NCBI GenBank assembly: GCA_023386675.1 | Contig: JAEWJG010000230.1 | Span: 1-12,175, forward strand | DNA length: 12,175 bases | Direction: 5' to 3' | DNA from: Actinomycetes bacterium | GTDB taxonomy: Bacteria; Actinomycetota; Actinomycetes; Actinomycetales; Microbacteriaceae | In this document: one piece after another, positions 1 through 6,578 of the stretch | Numbering within the stretch: the stretch's first letter is position 1 | How the letters are laid out: every line of letters starts with the position of its first letter | Made by a program: the position numbers and the translations under genes | Notes under the pieces: model-generated | Seen by the model: the letters and a program-made list of their open reading frames with translations, nothing else | Databases searched by the model: none | What the model was told of the DNA's origin: nothing

Positions 1-1561
1 CGGCCGCCGAGGGCTCGCCGCTCACGGTCACCGTCACGCCGTCGACGTCGTAGCGCGCCGGCCGGGCACGGCCGAGCCGCCATCCGGTCGGCACCGCCCA
101 CAGCGGACCGACGGCGGGCGACGCCTGCCACCGGTCGAGGTGCGCGACGAGCCCGGCCGCGACCAGTTCGTCCTCGCCCGCCGGGGTCGGCGTCAGCTCC
201 GAGTAGCGCCGGTCGATCAGCGTGGTGTCCATCCGCCCGGCGACGACATCCTCGTCGGCGGCCAGCTCGGCCAGCCACGCGACGTTCGACACCGCCCCGA
301 GGATGCTCGTGCGTCCGAGCGCCCCGCGCAGGCGCGCCAGCGCCTCCGACCGGTCCGTCCCCCACGCGATCACCTTCGACAGCATCGGGTCGTAGTCGGT
401 CACGATGGGGATGCCCGCCGCGAGACCGCTGTCGACGCGCACGCCCTCCCCGGTCGGCTCCCGGAGCGCGAGCACGCGTCCGGCCGCGGGCAGGAAGCCG
501 CGCTCCGGATCCTCGGCGTACACGCGCGCCTCGATGGCGTGCCCGGTCAGCGTGACGTCGTCCTGCGCGAACGCCAGCGGCTCCCCCGCCGCGATCCGCA
601 GCTGCTGCTCCACCAGGTCCAGCCCGGTCACCAGCTCGGTGACGGGGTGCTCGACCTGCAGCCGGGTGTTCATCTCCATGAAGAAGAACTCGTCCGGCGC
701 CTCGGCCGACACGAGGAACTCGACCGTCCCGGCGCCGACGTAGCCGACCGATGCGGCGACCCGGCACGCGGCCTCGCCGATCCGGGAGCGGGTGGATGCG
801 TCCAGCAGCGGCGACGGCGCCTCCTCGATCACCTTCTGATGGCGGCGCTGGAGGGAGCACTCGCGTTCTCCGAGGTGCACGATCCCGCCGTGCCGGTCAG
901 CCAGCACCTGCACCTCGATGTGCCGGGGGGCTGAGACCAGCCGCTCCAGGAACAGCGTGTCGTCGCCGAACGCCGCAGCGGCCACGCGCCGGGCCGCACG
1001 CAGCGCCTCCGGCAGGTCCGCCGCCGAACGCACGGCCTGCATCCCCTTGCCGCCGCCGCCCGCCGACGGCTTCACGAGCACCGGGTAGCCGATGCGCTCC
1101 GCCGCCGCGATCAGGTCGTCGTCCGAGAGGCCGGGCTCCGCGATCCCGGGGATGGTCGGCACGTCGTGCTCGGCCACGGCCAGCTTCGCGGTGATCTTGT
1201 CGCCCATCACCTCGAGCGCGTGGACGCCCGGGCCGACGAAGACGATGCCCGCGCGTTCGCACGCCTCGGCGAGCGCCGGGTTCTCGGACAGGAAGCCGTA
1301 TCCGGGATGCACCGCCTCCGCACCCGTGCGCCGCGCCGCCTCCACGATCGCCTCGACGTTGAGGTAGCTGTCGCGGGCGGGCGCGGGCCCGAGCCTCACG
1401 GCGACGTCGGCGAGCGCGACGTGCGGTGCGTCCCGGTCGGCGTCGCTGTAGACCGCGACCGAGCGGATGCCGAGCTTCTGCAGCGTCCGGATGACGCGGC
1501 AGGCGATCTCGCCGCGGTTGGCGACCAGCACGGTGCCGAAGGGGGTCGATGCCATCGTCAT
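1..1561 (-). CDS. accA1: Acyl-CoA carboxylase alpha chain (biotin carboxylase), probable methylcrotonyl-CoA carboxylase subunit; C-terminus cut by window edge
   Basis: This subunit uses ATP and bicarbonate to carboxylate biotin for the partner carboxyltransferase; the pair probably carboxylates 3-methylcrotonyl-CoA in leucine breakdown. The first 520 codons are in the window and stay open to base 1. Visible are the N-terminal biotin carboxylase signature VLVANRGEIACRVIRT (about residues 11-26), the ATP-grasp glycine loop GGGGKGM (168-174) and the catalytic stretch EMNTRLQVEHP (296-306), with E296, N298 and R300 matching the biotin carboxylase active site. The biotinyl domain with its expected AMKM lysine should lie beyond base 1. 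The chosen ATG (1559-1561) overlaps the TGA of the carboxyltransferase gene as TGATG, suggesting translational coupling; an in-frame ATG two codons later (1553-1555) is the alternative. The alpha chain alone cannot separate methylcrotonyl- from propionyl- or acetyl-CoA specificity; the assignment rests on the beta chain next door. Confidence 0.93.
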   Translation of the reverse strand, partial: MTMASTPFGTVLVANRGEIACRVIRTLQKLGIRSVAVYSDADRDAPHVALADVAVRLGPAPARDSYLNVEAIVEAARRTGAEAVHPGYGFLSENPALAEACERAGIVFVGPGVHALEVMGDKITAKLAVAEHDVPTIPGIAEPGLSDDDLIAAAERIGYPVLVKPSAGGGGKGMQAVRSAADLPEALRAARRVAAAAFGDDTLFLERLVSAPRHIEVQVLADRHGGIVHLGERECSLQRRHQKVIEEAPSPLLDASTRSRIGEAACRVAASVGYVGAGTVEFLVSAEAPDEFFFMEMNTRLQVEHPVTELVTGLDLVEQQLRIAAGEPLAFAQDDVTLTGHAIEARVYAEDPERGFLPAAGRVLALREPTGEGVRVDSGLAAGIPIVTDYDPMLSKVIAWGTDRSEALARLRGALGRTSILGAVSNVAWLAELAADEDVVAGRMDTTLIDRRYSELTPTPAGEDELVAAGLVAHLDRWQASPAVGPLWAVPTGWRLGRARPARYDVDGVTVTVSGEPSAA

Positions 1562-3168
1562 CACATCCGGAAGAGGCCGAAGGCCGTGTCGGGGAGCGGG
1601 GTGCGCGCGATCACGTCGAGCGCGAGGCCCAGCACCGTGCGGGTCTCGGCGGGGTCGATCACGCCGTCGTCCCACAGGCGAGCGGTGGAGTAGTACGGGT
1701 TGCCCTGCTCCTCGTACTGCGCCGCGATCGGCGCGCGGAACGCGGCCTCGTCGTCGGCGGACCACTCCTCGCCGCGCGCTTCGAACTGGTCGCGCTTGAC
1801 GGTCGCCAGCACACTGGAGGCCTGCGCGCCGCCCATCACCGAGATGCGGGCCGCGGGCCACATCCACAGGAAGCGCGGCGAGTACGCCCGCCCGCACATC
1901 GAGTAGTTTCCCGCGCCGAACGATCCGCCGATGACGACGGTCAGCTTGGGGACGCGGGTCGTGGCGACGGCGGTGACCATCTTCGCGCCGTTCTTGGCGA
2001 TGCCGCCGGCCTCGTAGTCCCGCCCGACCATGAACCCGTTGATGTTCTGCAGGAACAGCAGCGGGATCCCGCGCTGGTCGCACAGCTCGATGAAATGCGC
2101 GCCCTTGAGGGCTGACTCGCTGAACAGCACACCGTTGTTGGCGACGATCCCGATGGGATGCCCGTGGATGTGCGCGAAGCCGGTGACCAGGGTCGTGCCG
2201 TACTCGGGCTTGAACTCCTCGAAGCCGCTGCCGTCGACGATCCGCGCGATGACCTCGTGCACGTCGTACGGCGCCTGCACGTCGACCGGGACGACGCCGT
2301 ACAGCTCCGCGGGATCGGCGGCGGGCTCGATCACGTCGAGCACCGGCCAGGCCGGGTCGAGCGGCGGCGGGAGGGTCGCGACGATGTCGCGCACGATCGC
2401 CAGAGCGTGCTCGTCGTCCTCAGCGAGGTGATCGACCACACCCGAGGTGCGGGCGTGCAGGTCGCCGCCGCCGAGCGCCTCCGCGGTGACGACCTCGCCG
2501 ATGGCCGCCTTCACGAGGGGCGGCCCGCCGAGGAAGATCGTGCCCTGGTTGCGGACGATGACCGTCTCGTCGCTCATCGCCGGAACGTAGGCGCCGCCCG
2601 CGGTGCAGGAGCCGAGCACGGCCGCGATCTGCGGGATCTTCGCGGCGGACAGCCGGGCCTGGTTGTAGAAGATGCGGCCGAAGTGGTCGCGGTCGGGGAA
2701 GACCTCGTCCTGCATCGGCAGGAACGCGCCGCCCGAATCCACCAGGTAGATGCAGGGCAGCCGGTTCTCGAGCGCGACCTCCTGCGCCCGGAGATGCTTC
2801 TTGACCGTCATCGGGTAGTAGGTGCCGCCTTTGACCGTCGCGTCGTTGCAGACGATCATCACGTGGCGTCCGGCGACCAGGCCGATCCCGGCGATGACGC
2901 CTGCCGCGGGGCTCTCGTCGCCGTACATCCCGGTCGCCGCGAGGGGCGCGAGCTCGAGGAACGGGCTGCCCTCGTCGAGCAGGGCGTCGATCCGCTCGCG
3001 CGGGAGCAGCTTGCCGCGCGCGACGTGCCGCTCGCGGGCGCGCTCCGGTCCCCCGAGCGCGGCCGTGGCCAGCCGCCGTCGCAGATCGGCCACCAGTTCG
3101 CGCTGTGCGGCGTCGTTCTGCTCGAACCGCGCATCCGTGGCGGACGCCTCGCTGATCAGAGTCGGCAT
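1561..3168 (-). CDS. accD1: Acyl-CoA carboxylase beta chain (carboxyltransferase), methylcrotonyl-CoA carboxylase type
   Basis: This 535-residue carboxyltransferase moves CO2 from carboxybiotin to an acyl-CoA. The stretch around residues 107-130 (CNDATVKGGTYYPM followed by TVKKHLRAQE) is typical of methylcrotonyl-CoA carboxylase beta chains, so the likely substrate is 3-methylcrotonyl-CoA in leucine catabolism (family knowledge). Both crotonase-like halves are present: SGGAFLPMQ (145-153) and GSCTAGGAYVPAMSD (186-200) in the N half, and GGSFGAGNYSMCGRAY (414-429) in the C half, which supply the glycine-rich oxyanion sites. Length fits the family (about 530-560). The ATG at 3166-3168 follows GGAG with a 4-base gap. 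The gene is first in its operon and overlaps the biotin carboxylase gene at its stop. It has a strong promoter overlapped by a TetR-type palindrome, with a divergent TetR gene on the other side. The enzyme family is very secure; the exact substrate is likely but not proven. Confidence 0.95.
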   Translation of the reverse strand: MPTLISEASATDARFEQNDAAQRELVADLRRRLATAALGGPERARERHVARGKLLPRERIDALLDEGSPFLELAPLAATGMYGDESPAAGVIAGIGLVAGRHVMIVCNDATVKGGTYYPMTVKKHLRAQEVALENRLPCIYLVDSGGAFLPMQDEVFPDRDHFGRIFYNQARLSAAKIPQIAAVLGSCTAGGAYVPAMSDETVIVRNQGTIFLGGPPLVKAAIGEVVTAEALGGGDLHARTSGVVDHLAEDDEHALAIVRDIVATLPPPLDPAWPVLDVIEPAADPAELYGVVPVDVQAPYDVHEVIARIVDGSGFEEFKPEYGTTLVTGFAHIHGHPIGIVANNGVLFSESALKGAHFIELCDQRGIPLLFLQNINGFMVGRDYEAGGIAKNGAKMVTAVATTRVPKLTVVIGGSFGAGNYSMCGRAYSPRFLWMWPAARISVMGGAQASSVLATVKRDQFEARGEEWSADDEAAFRAPIAAQYEEQGNPYYSTARLWDDGVIDPAETRTVLGLALDVIARTPLPDTAFGLFRM

Positions 3169-3193
3169 GCTGCTCCGTCGTCGTCGACAGTCG

Positions 3194-3209
3194 GTTAGTG
3201 GTCACTAAC
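3194..3209. promoter_or_regulatory. Operator-like palindrome, copy 1 (TetR site)
   Basis: GTTAGTG-GT-CACTAAC has perfect 7-base arms around a 2-base centre. It lies between the divergent carboxylase and TetR genes, in a strikingly AT-rich patch. The second copy starts exactly 27 bases further on. Relative to the predicted carboxylase promoter, this copy falls just downstream of the expected transcription start (about 3212). Size and symmetry fit a TetR dimer site. That the neighbouring TetR protein binds it is inferred from position. Confidence 0.75.
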
Positions 3210-3228
3210 TCGGTTTTTAGGTTAGTGT
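3199..3228 (+). promoter_or_regulatory. Possible weak promoter of the TetR gene
   Basis: On the plus strand TGGTCA (3199-3204, 4 of 6 to -35) and TAGTGT (3223-3228, TAnnnT) are 18 bases apart. Both elements overlap the operator palindromes, which would give autoregulation. An alternative -10 is TAGGTT (3218-3223). The match is modest, so the exact element is uncertain. Confidence 0.35.
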
Positions 3229-3247
3229 TCATTAACCGAAATGTCCA
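3219..3247 (-). promoter_or_regulatory. Predicted sigma-70-type promoter of the carboxylase operon
   Basis: On the minus strand TGGACA (3242-3247) is a 5-of-6 match to the -35 consensus. After a 17-base spacer comes TAACCT (3219-3224), which keeps the key T1, A2 and T6 of a -10. Expected transcription start is near 3212, giving a leader of about 44 bases before the ATG at 3168. Operator copy 2 overlaps the spacer and -10, and copy 1 follows the start site, so repression by the adjacent TetR protein is the natural reading. Confidence 0.6.
3220..3237. promoter_or_regulatory. Operator-like palindrome, copy 2 (TetR site)
   Basis: GGTTAGTG-TT-CATTAACC is a near-perfect palindrome: 8-base arms with a G/T wobble-type mismatch at one pair. 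It shares GTTAGTGnTCAyTAAC with copy 1 at 27-base spacing. It covers most of the spacer and overlaps the -10 element of the predicted carboxylase promoter, a position where a bound repressor would block RNA polymerase. Confidence 0.75.
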
Positions 3248-3283
3248 GCACCGCCGCCGGGCGGTCCGACCACCTCGAGGACG

Positions 3284-3889
3284 ATGACGCAGCTCGAACG
3301 CCCGACGCAGCGCAGCCAGGCGAAGGCCGACCGGCGCGCCACCCTGCTCGAGGCCGCCGCCGGGATGTTCGCCGAGCGCGGGTTCAACGGCGTCTCGATC
3401 GAGGATCTCGGCGCCGCGGCCGGCGTGAGCGGCCCGGCTGTCTACCGGCACTTCCCCTCCAAGCAGGCCGTGCTCGAGGCGCTGCTGGTCGGCGTCAGCG
3501 AGCGCCTGCTCGCCGGCGGCCAGGAGGTCGAGCGCACCGACGCCGACGCCGAGACCGCGCTCCGCGACCTGATCGGCTTCCACATCGACTTCGCGCTCGG
3601 CGAGCCCGACACCATCCGGGTCCAGGACCGCGACCTCGACGCATTGCCGGACACCCCTCGCCGCGAGGTCCGCCGCCTCCAGCGCCGCTACGTCGAGGTG
3701 TGGATGCGCGTGCTCGGCCGGCTGCAGCCGGGCCTCGCCGACGACGAGCTCCGCGTCCGGGTGCAGGGCACGTTCGGCCTGCTCAACTCGACCCCGCACA
3801 CCGCGCGGATCGGCGGCGCGGCCGTCGCCGCGTCCGAGGTGCGGCCGGTCCTGGAGCGGATGGCCTGGGCGGCGCTGACCTCCGACTGA
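3284..3889 (+). CDS. TetR/AcrR-family transcriptional regulator, probable repressor of the divergent carboxylase operon
   Basis: The protein has 201 residues, the usual TetR size. The N-terminal helix-turn-helix domain spans about residues 13-60. It includes AAAGMFAERGFNGVSIEDLG and the recognition-helix region AAAGVSGPAVYRHFPSKQAV with the family's Y-x-H/Y-F-x-S/N-K pattern. The rest (about 70-200) is the helical ligand-binding and dimer domain, which gives no direct clue to the ligand. The ATG at 3284 is preceded by GAGG with a 3-base gap, somewhat close; an ATG at 3241 is in another frame and gives no TetR protein. The gene diverges from a methylcrotonyl-type carboxylase operon and shares a gap holding two palindromic operators. 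This suggests a local repressor released by a leucine or acyl-CoA breakdown intermediate (inference). Its stop lies 6 bases from the stop of the convergent acylase gene. Confidence 0.93.
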   Translation: MTQLERPTQRSQAKADRRATLLEAAAGMFAERGFNGVSIEDLGAAAGVSGPAVYRHFPSKQAVLEALLVGVSERLLAGGQEVERTDADAETALRDLIGFHIDFALGEPDTIRVQDRDLDALPDTPRREVRRLQRRYVEVWMRVLGRLQPGLADDELRVRVQGTFGLLNSTPHTARIGGAAVAASEVRPVLERMAWAALTSD

Positions 3890-3899
3890 CCGCGGTCAG
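3886..3899. repeat. 14-base perfect palindrome containing both stop codons of convergent genes
   Basis: CTGACCGCGGTCAG is its own reverse complement. It contains the TGA of the TetR gene (3887-3889, plus strand) and, on the other strand, the TGA of the acylase gene (3896-3898). In RNA it could fold only as a 5-base-pair stem with a CGCG loop, and there is no T-tract on either side. A terminator role is therefore weak; the symmetry may simply follow from two facing TGA codons. Confidence 0.6.
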
Positions 3900-6493
3900 C
3901 GCGCGGGCCGCAGGGTGAGCGTCTGGTCGGCCGCCTTCTTCACCGCGGCCGCCGAGAACGGCCACGGCCGCGTCTTGCCCGACGCCCAGAGGTCGGTCTG
4001 GTCCGTGTAATGCGCGTCGAAGGCATGGCCGGAGGCGCCGGTCAGGTTGATCCAGGTGCTCCTGTCGAAGTCGGACAGGTCGACGACCATCCGCATCGAC
4101 GGCACGCGGTCGACCTGATAGCCGACGCTGGCGTCCCATCCGGTCGCATCGACGATGCTGGAGCCGCCGCCGACGTGCCAGGGTCCGCGGTTGAACAGCC
4201 ACTCGATCGGCGCCACGCCGGAGACCCCGAAGCTCGCGTTCTTCAGGGTCAGCGTGTGGAGGCGGTCCCAGCGCCAGGACGACGGGTCGCCGCCGAGCAG
4301 TCGGCGCGCCTCCGCCCACGCGTGCTCGGCCGCGTACGCGATCATCGAATCCCGGTCCGAGGTGCCGAGGTCGGAATCCGCCCACCAGGATGAATCGGGC
4401 TGTCCGAGCAACGACCCCACGACCGCGAACCAGCGGTCGCCGCCCGACGGATGGGTGCCCGACGGCAGCTTGCGGACGAACGTGTCGTTCAGGAGCTCCT
4501 TCCAGAACACCGCGAAGTACGCGGCCTGGGCGCTGTCCGCGTCGTCGCGATAGTCCCAGCCGTCGAGCAGGCGGCCAGCCTGCTGCAGCTCGGTCGACGC
4601 TCCTGGCTTGGCTGCCACCTCCCGCAGCACGGGGACCAGGTTCGCCGCGTTCGCGTCGTAGGTGTCGGACTGGATCGCGGACATGTCCGCGGCAGTCACC
4701 TTCGAGCCGTCGCCGAAGAGCTTCGACAACCGCAGCTCGATCTGGTTCGCCCGGTAACCCTGATCCCAGTCGGCGGTGATGAGCACGGGATAGCCCGGGC
4801 CGACCGCGGCGTTGTTGGCCGTCACGATGTAGCCGGAGGGCGGGTCGAACACCGACGGGAGCTCGTCGAACGGGAGGGTGCCCGTCCACCCGTACCGGCT
4901 GCTCCATCCCGGCATCGGCATCGTGCCGTCGCCCGCCGCGCGCACCGGGATGAGACCGGGCGCCTGGTAGCCGATGTTGCCGTCGACGTCGGCGTAGACC
5001 AGGTTCTGCGACGGCACCTGGAACTGCTGCGCCGCAGCGCGGAAGCTCGGCCAGTCCCGCGCGGTGTCGAAGGCGAAGATCGCGTTGGCGGTCGTGCCCG
5101 GCGTGAGCGCCGTCCAGGCGAGCGAGAGCTGGAACTGCTGGGCCGGGACCCCGAGCTTCCCCGCCTGGTCCTTCGCGATGATGTCGTACGCGTCCCCGAT
5201 GTCGGTCACGATCGGCCCGTGCCGGGTCGAGCGGACGGTGATCGTCACGTCCTCGCCGCCCGCCACCCGGATCCGCTCGGTGCGCTTCACCAGAGGAACC
5301 TGCGTGCCGTCGTACTCGTACGTGTCGCCGGTGACCTTCTCCACGAACAGGTCCGCGACATCCGGCCCGAGGTTCGTGAAGCCCCACGAGATGCGGTCGT
5401 TGTGCCCGATGATCACACCCGGGAACCCGGAGAAGCTGTAGCCCGCGACATCGAACGGGCAGGCCGCGCCGACCGTGCGGCAGTGCAGGCCCATCTGGTA
5501 CCAGACCGATGGAAGCGCGGCGCCGAGGTGCGGGTCGTTGGCGAGCAGCGGTTTGCCGCTCGCGGTGTGCGACCCGGCGACGACCCACGAGTTCGAGCCG
5601 ATGTCGTCGCCCGCCGGTCCCATCAGCTGCGGGAGCGCCTCCACGCTCGCGGCCACCTGCCGCAGCTGCGACGCGTACGCGGCCGGATCGACGGACGCTG
5701 CGCCGCCGGCCGCCGACGACGCGACGGCATCCGGGCCAGCGTCGGGCGTGACGGTGCGCGGGCCGCCGCCGCCCTGGTCGGTGATGGTGGGATGCGTGGT
5801 GTACGGATAGCCGGGATGCAGCTCCGCGATCTGCTCGGGCTTCAGCTTCGTGGCGAGCAGCGCGCGGTCGATCTCCTCCTCCAGGTTGGAGCGGAGGTCC
5901 CAGGCCATCGCCTTCAGCCACGCCACCGAGTCGGCCGGTGTCCACGGCTCCGGCTCGTACGAGGGGTTCTGGAGGCCGAGCACGGCGTACTCGAGCGACA
6001 GCTCGGCACCGGAGCGCTGCTTCAGGTACGCGTTCACGCCGTCCGCGTAGTCCTGGTAGTACCGCAGCGACGTGGGATCGAGGAGCTTCACCTCCTGCTC
6101 GGCGACGTCGCGCCAGCCCAGCGTGCGGATGAACGTGTCGGTCGGCACCTGGCTCGCGCCGAACAGCTCCGAGAGCCGGCCCGCGGTGACGTGCCGGCGG
6201 AAGTCCATCTCCCAGAACCGGTCCTGGGCGTGCACGTACCCCTGCGCGCGGAACAGGTCGTCGGGGGTGGACGCGTACAGCTGCGGCACGCCCGCGTCGT
6301 CGCGGTACACGGTGACCGGCTGCGAGAGCCCAGGGACGTCGACGGATCCGGCGGTCTGCGGGAACGAGCGGGTGACCGTCCACACCGCGACGCCGCCCGC
6401 GATCACCACGAGCACGAGGACCACCGCGAGGACGCTACCGACCACGCGCAGCACCCGATGGTGCCGCCTCAGCCGAGGGGTGTCGTCGCCCAC
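3896..6493 (-). CDS. Penicillin-acylase-family Ntn hydrolase, membrane-anchored or secreted; substrate unknown
   Basis: Members hydrolyse amides (beta-lactam side chains, acyl-homoserine lactones and others) after self-cleavage into alpha and beta chains. The protein has 865 residues. A basic N-terminus and one hydrophobic segment (about 17-40) indicate a signal anchor or signal peptide, so it acts outside the membrane. The alpha chain includes GYVHAQDRFWEMDF and RLSELFG. A Gly/Ala-rich spacer (about 240-270) precedes GSNSWVVAGS (299-308), where Ser300 should be the new N-terminal nucleophile. NDPHL (320-324), a TANN asparagine pair near 560 for the oxyanion hole, ADVDGNIGYQ (501-510) and a C-terminal GASGHAFDAHYTDQTDLW all fit the family. 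The only two cysteines (338 and 345) could form a disulfide. The GTG start at 6491-6493 follows AAGGAG with a 4-base gap. The gene stands alone between gltA and the convergent TetR gene, so context does not give a substrate. Confidence 0.93.
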   Translation of the reverse strand: MGDDTPRLRRHHRVLRVVGSVLAVVLVLVVIAGGVAVWTVTRSFPQTAGSVDVPGLSQPVTVYRDDAGVPQLYASTPDDLFRAQGYVHAQDRFWEMDFRRHVTAGRLSELFGASQVPTDTFIRTLGWRDVAEQEVKLLDPTSLRYYQDYADGVNAYLKQRSGAELSLEYAVLGLQNPSYEPEPWTPADSVAWLKAMAWDLRSNLEEEIDRALLATKLKPEQIAELHPGYPYTTHPTITDQGGGGPRTVTPDAGPDAVASSAAGGAASVDPAAYASQLRQVAASVEALPQLMGPAGDDIGSNSWVVAGSHTASGKPLLANDPHLGAALPSVWYQMGLHCRTVGAACPFDVAGYSFSGFPGVIIGHNDRISWGFTNLGPDVADLFVEKVTGDTYEYDGTQVPLVKRTERIRVAGGEDVTITVRSTRHGPIVTDIGDAYDIIAKDQAGKLGVPAQQFQLSLAWTALTPGTTANAIFAFDTARDWPSFRAAAQQFQVPSQNLVYADVDGNIGYQAPGLIPVRAAGDGTMPMPGWSSRYGWTGTLPFDELPSVFDPPSGYIVTANNAAVGPGYPVLITADWDQGYRANQIELRLSKLFGDGSKVTAADMSAIQSDTYDANAANLVPVLREVAAKPGASTELQQAGRLLDGWDYRDDADSAQAAYFAVFWKELLNDTFVRKLPSGTHPSGGDRWFAVVGSLLGQPDSSWWADSDLGTSDRDSMIAYAAEHAWAEARRLLGGDPSSWRWDRLHTLTLKNASFGVSGVAPIEWLFNRGPWHVGGGSSIVDATGWDASVGYQVDRVPSMRMVVDLSDFDRSTWINLTGASGHAFDAHYTDQTDLWASGKTRPWPFSAAAVKKAADQTLTLRPAR

Positions 6494-6555
6494 GTCGCTC
6501 CTTCGTCCGGCTGTGCCGCCGTCCTTCGGACCTTAGCTCATCCGGGTGACGGCAG

Positions 6556-6571
6556 CTCCGCGCGTTCGGAG
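6556..6571 (-). terminator. Small hairpin after gltA, weak terminator candidate
   Basis: CTCCG-CGCGTT-CGGAG forms a 5-base-pair stem with a 6-base loop 8 bases past the gltA stop. It is GC-rich but has no U-tract, and stems of this size are common in such GC-rich DNA. The rest of the 85-base gap (6494-6578) holds the acylase ribosome site and no clear promoter. Confidence 0.2.
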
Positions 6572-6578
6572 GACGCGG

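Noticed and set aside
2158..3198. A 346-codon plus-strand frame opposite the carboxyltransferase gene.
   Set aside because: Antisense shadow with Asp/Arg/Val-rich composition and no domain; the minus strand encodes an unmistakable carboxyltransferase.
3241..3918. Plus-strand frame starting with ATG 3241 over the TetR gene.
   Set aside because: It is out of frame with the TetR domain and becomes Arg/Pro-rich; its ATG lies within the carboxylase promoter -35 region.
3783..6383. An 866-codon minus-strand frame nearly matching the acylase gene.
   Set aside because: It is in a different frame from the Ntn hydrolase and is Arg-rich; the true gene has all family motifs and a strong ribosome site before GTG 6493.
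6518..6531. A small GTCC-TTC-GGAC hairpin in the gap between gltA and the acylase gene.
   Set aside because: A four-base-pair stem with a three-base loop is expected by chance in DNA of this composition.
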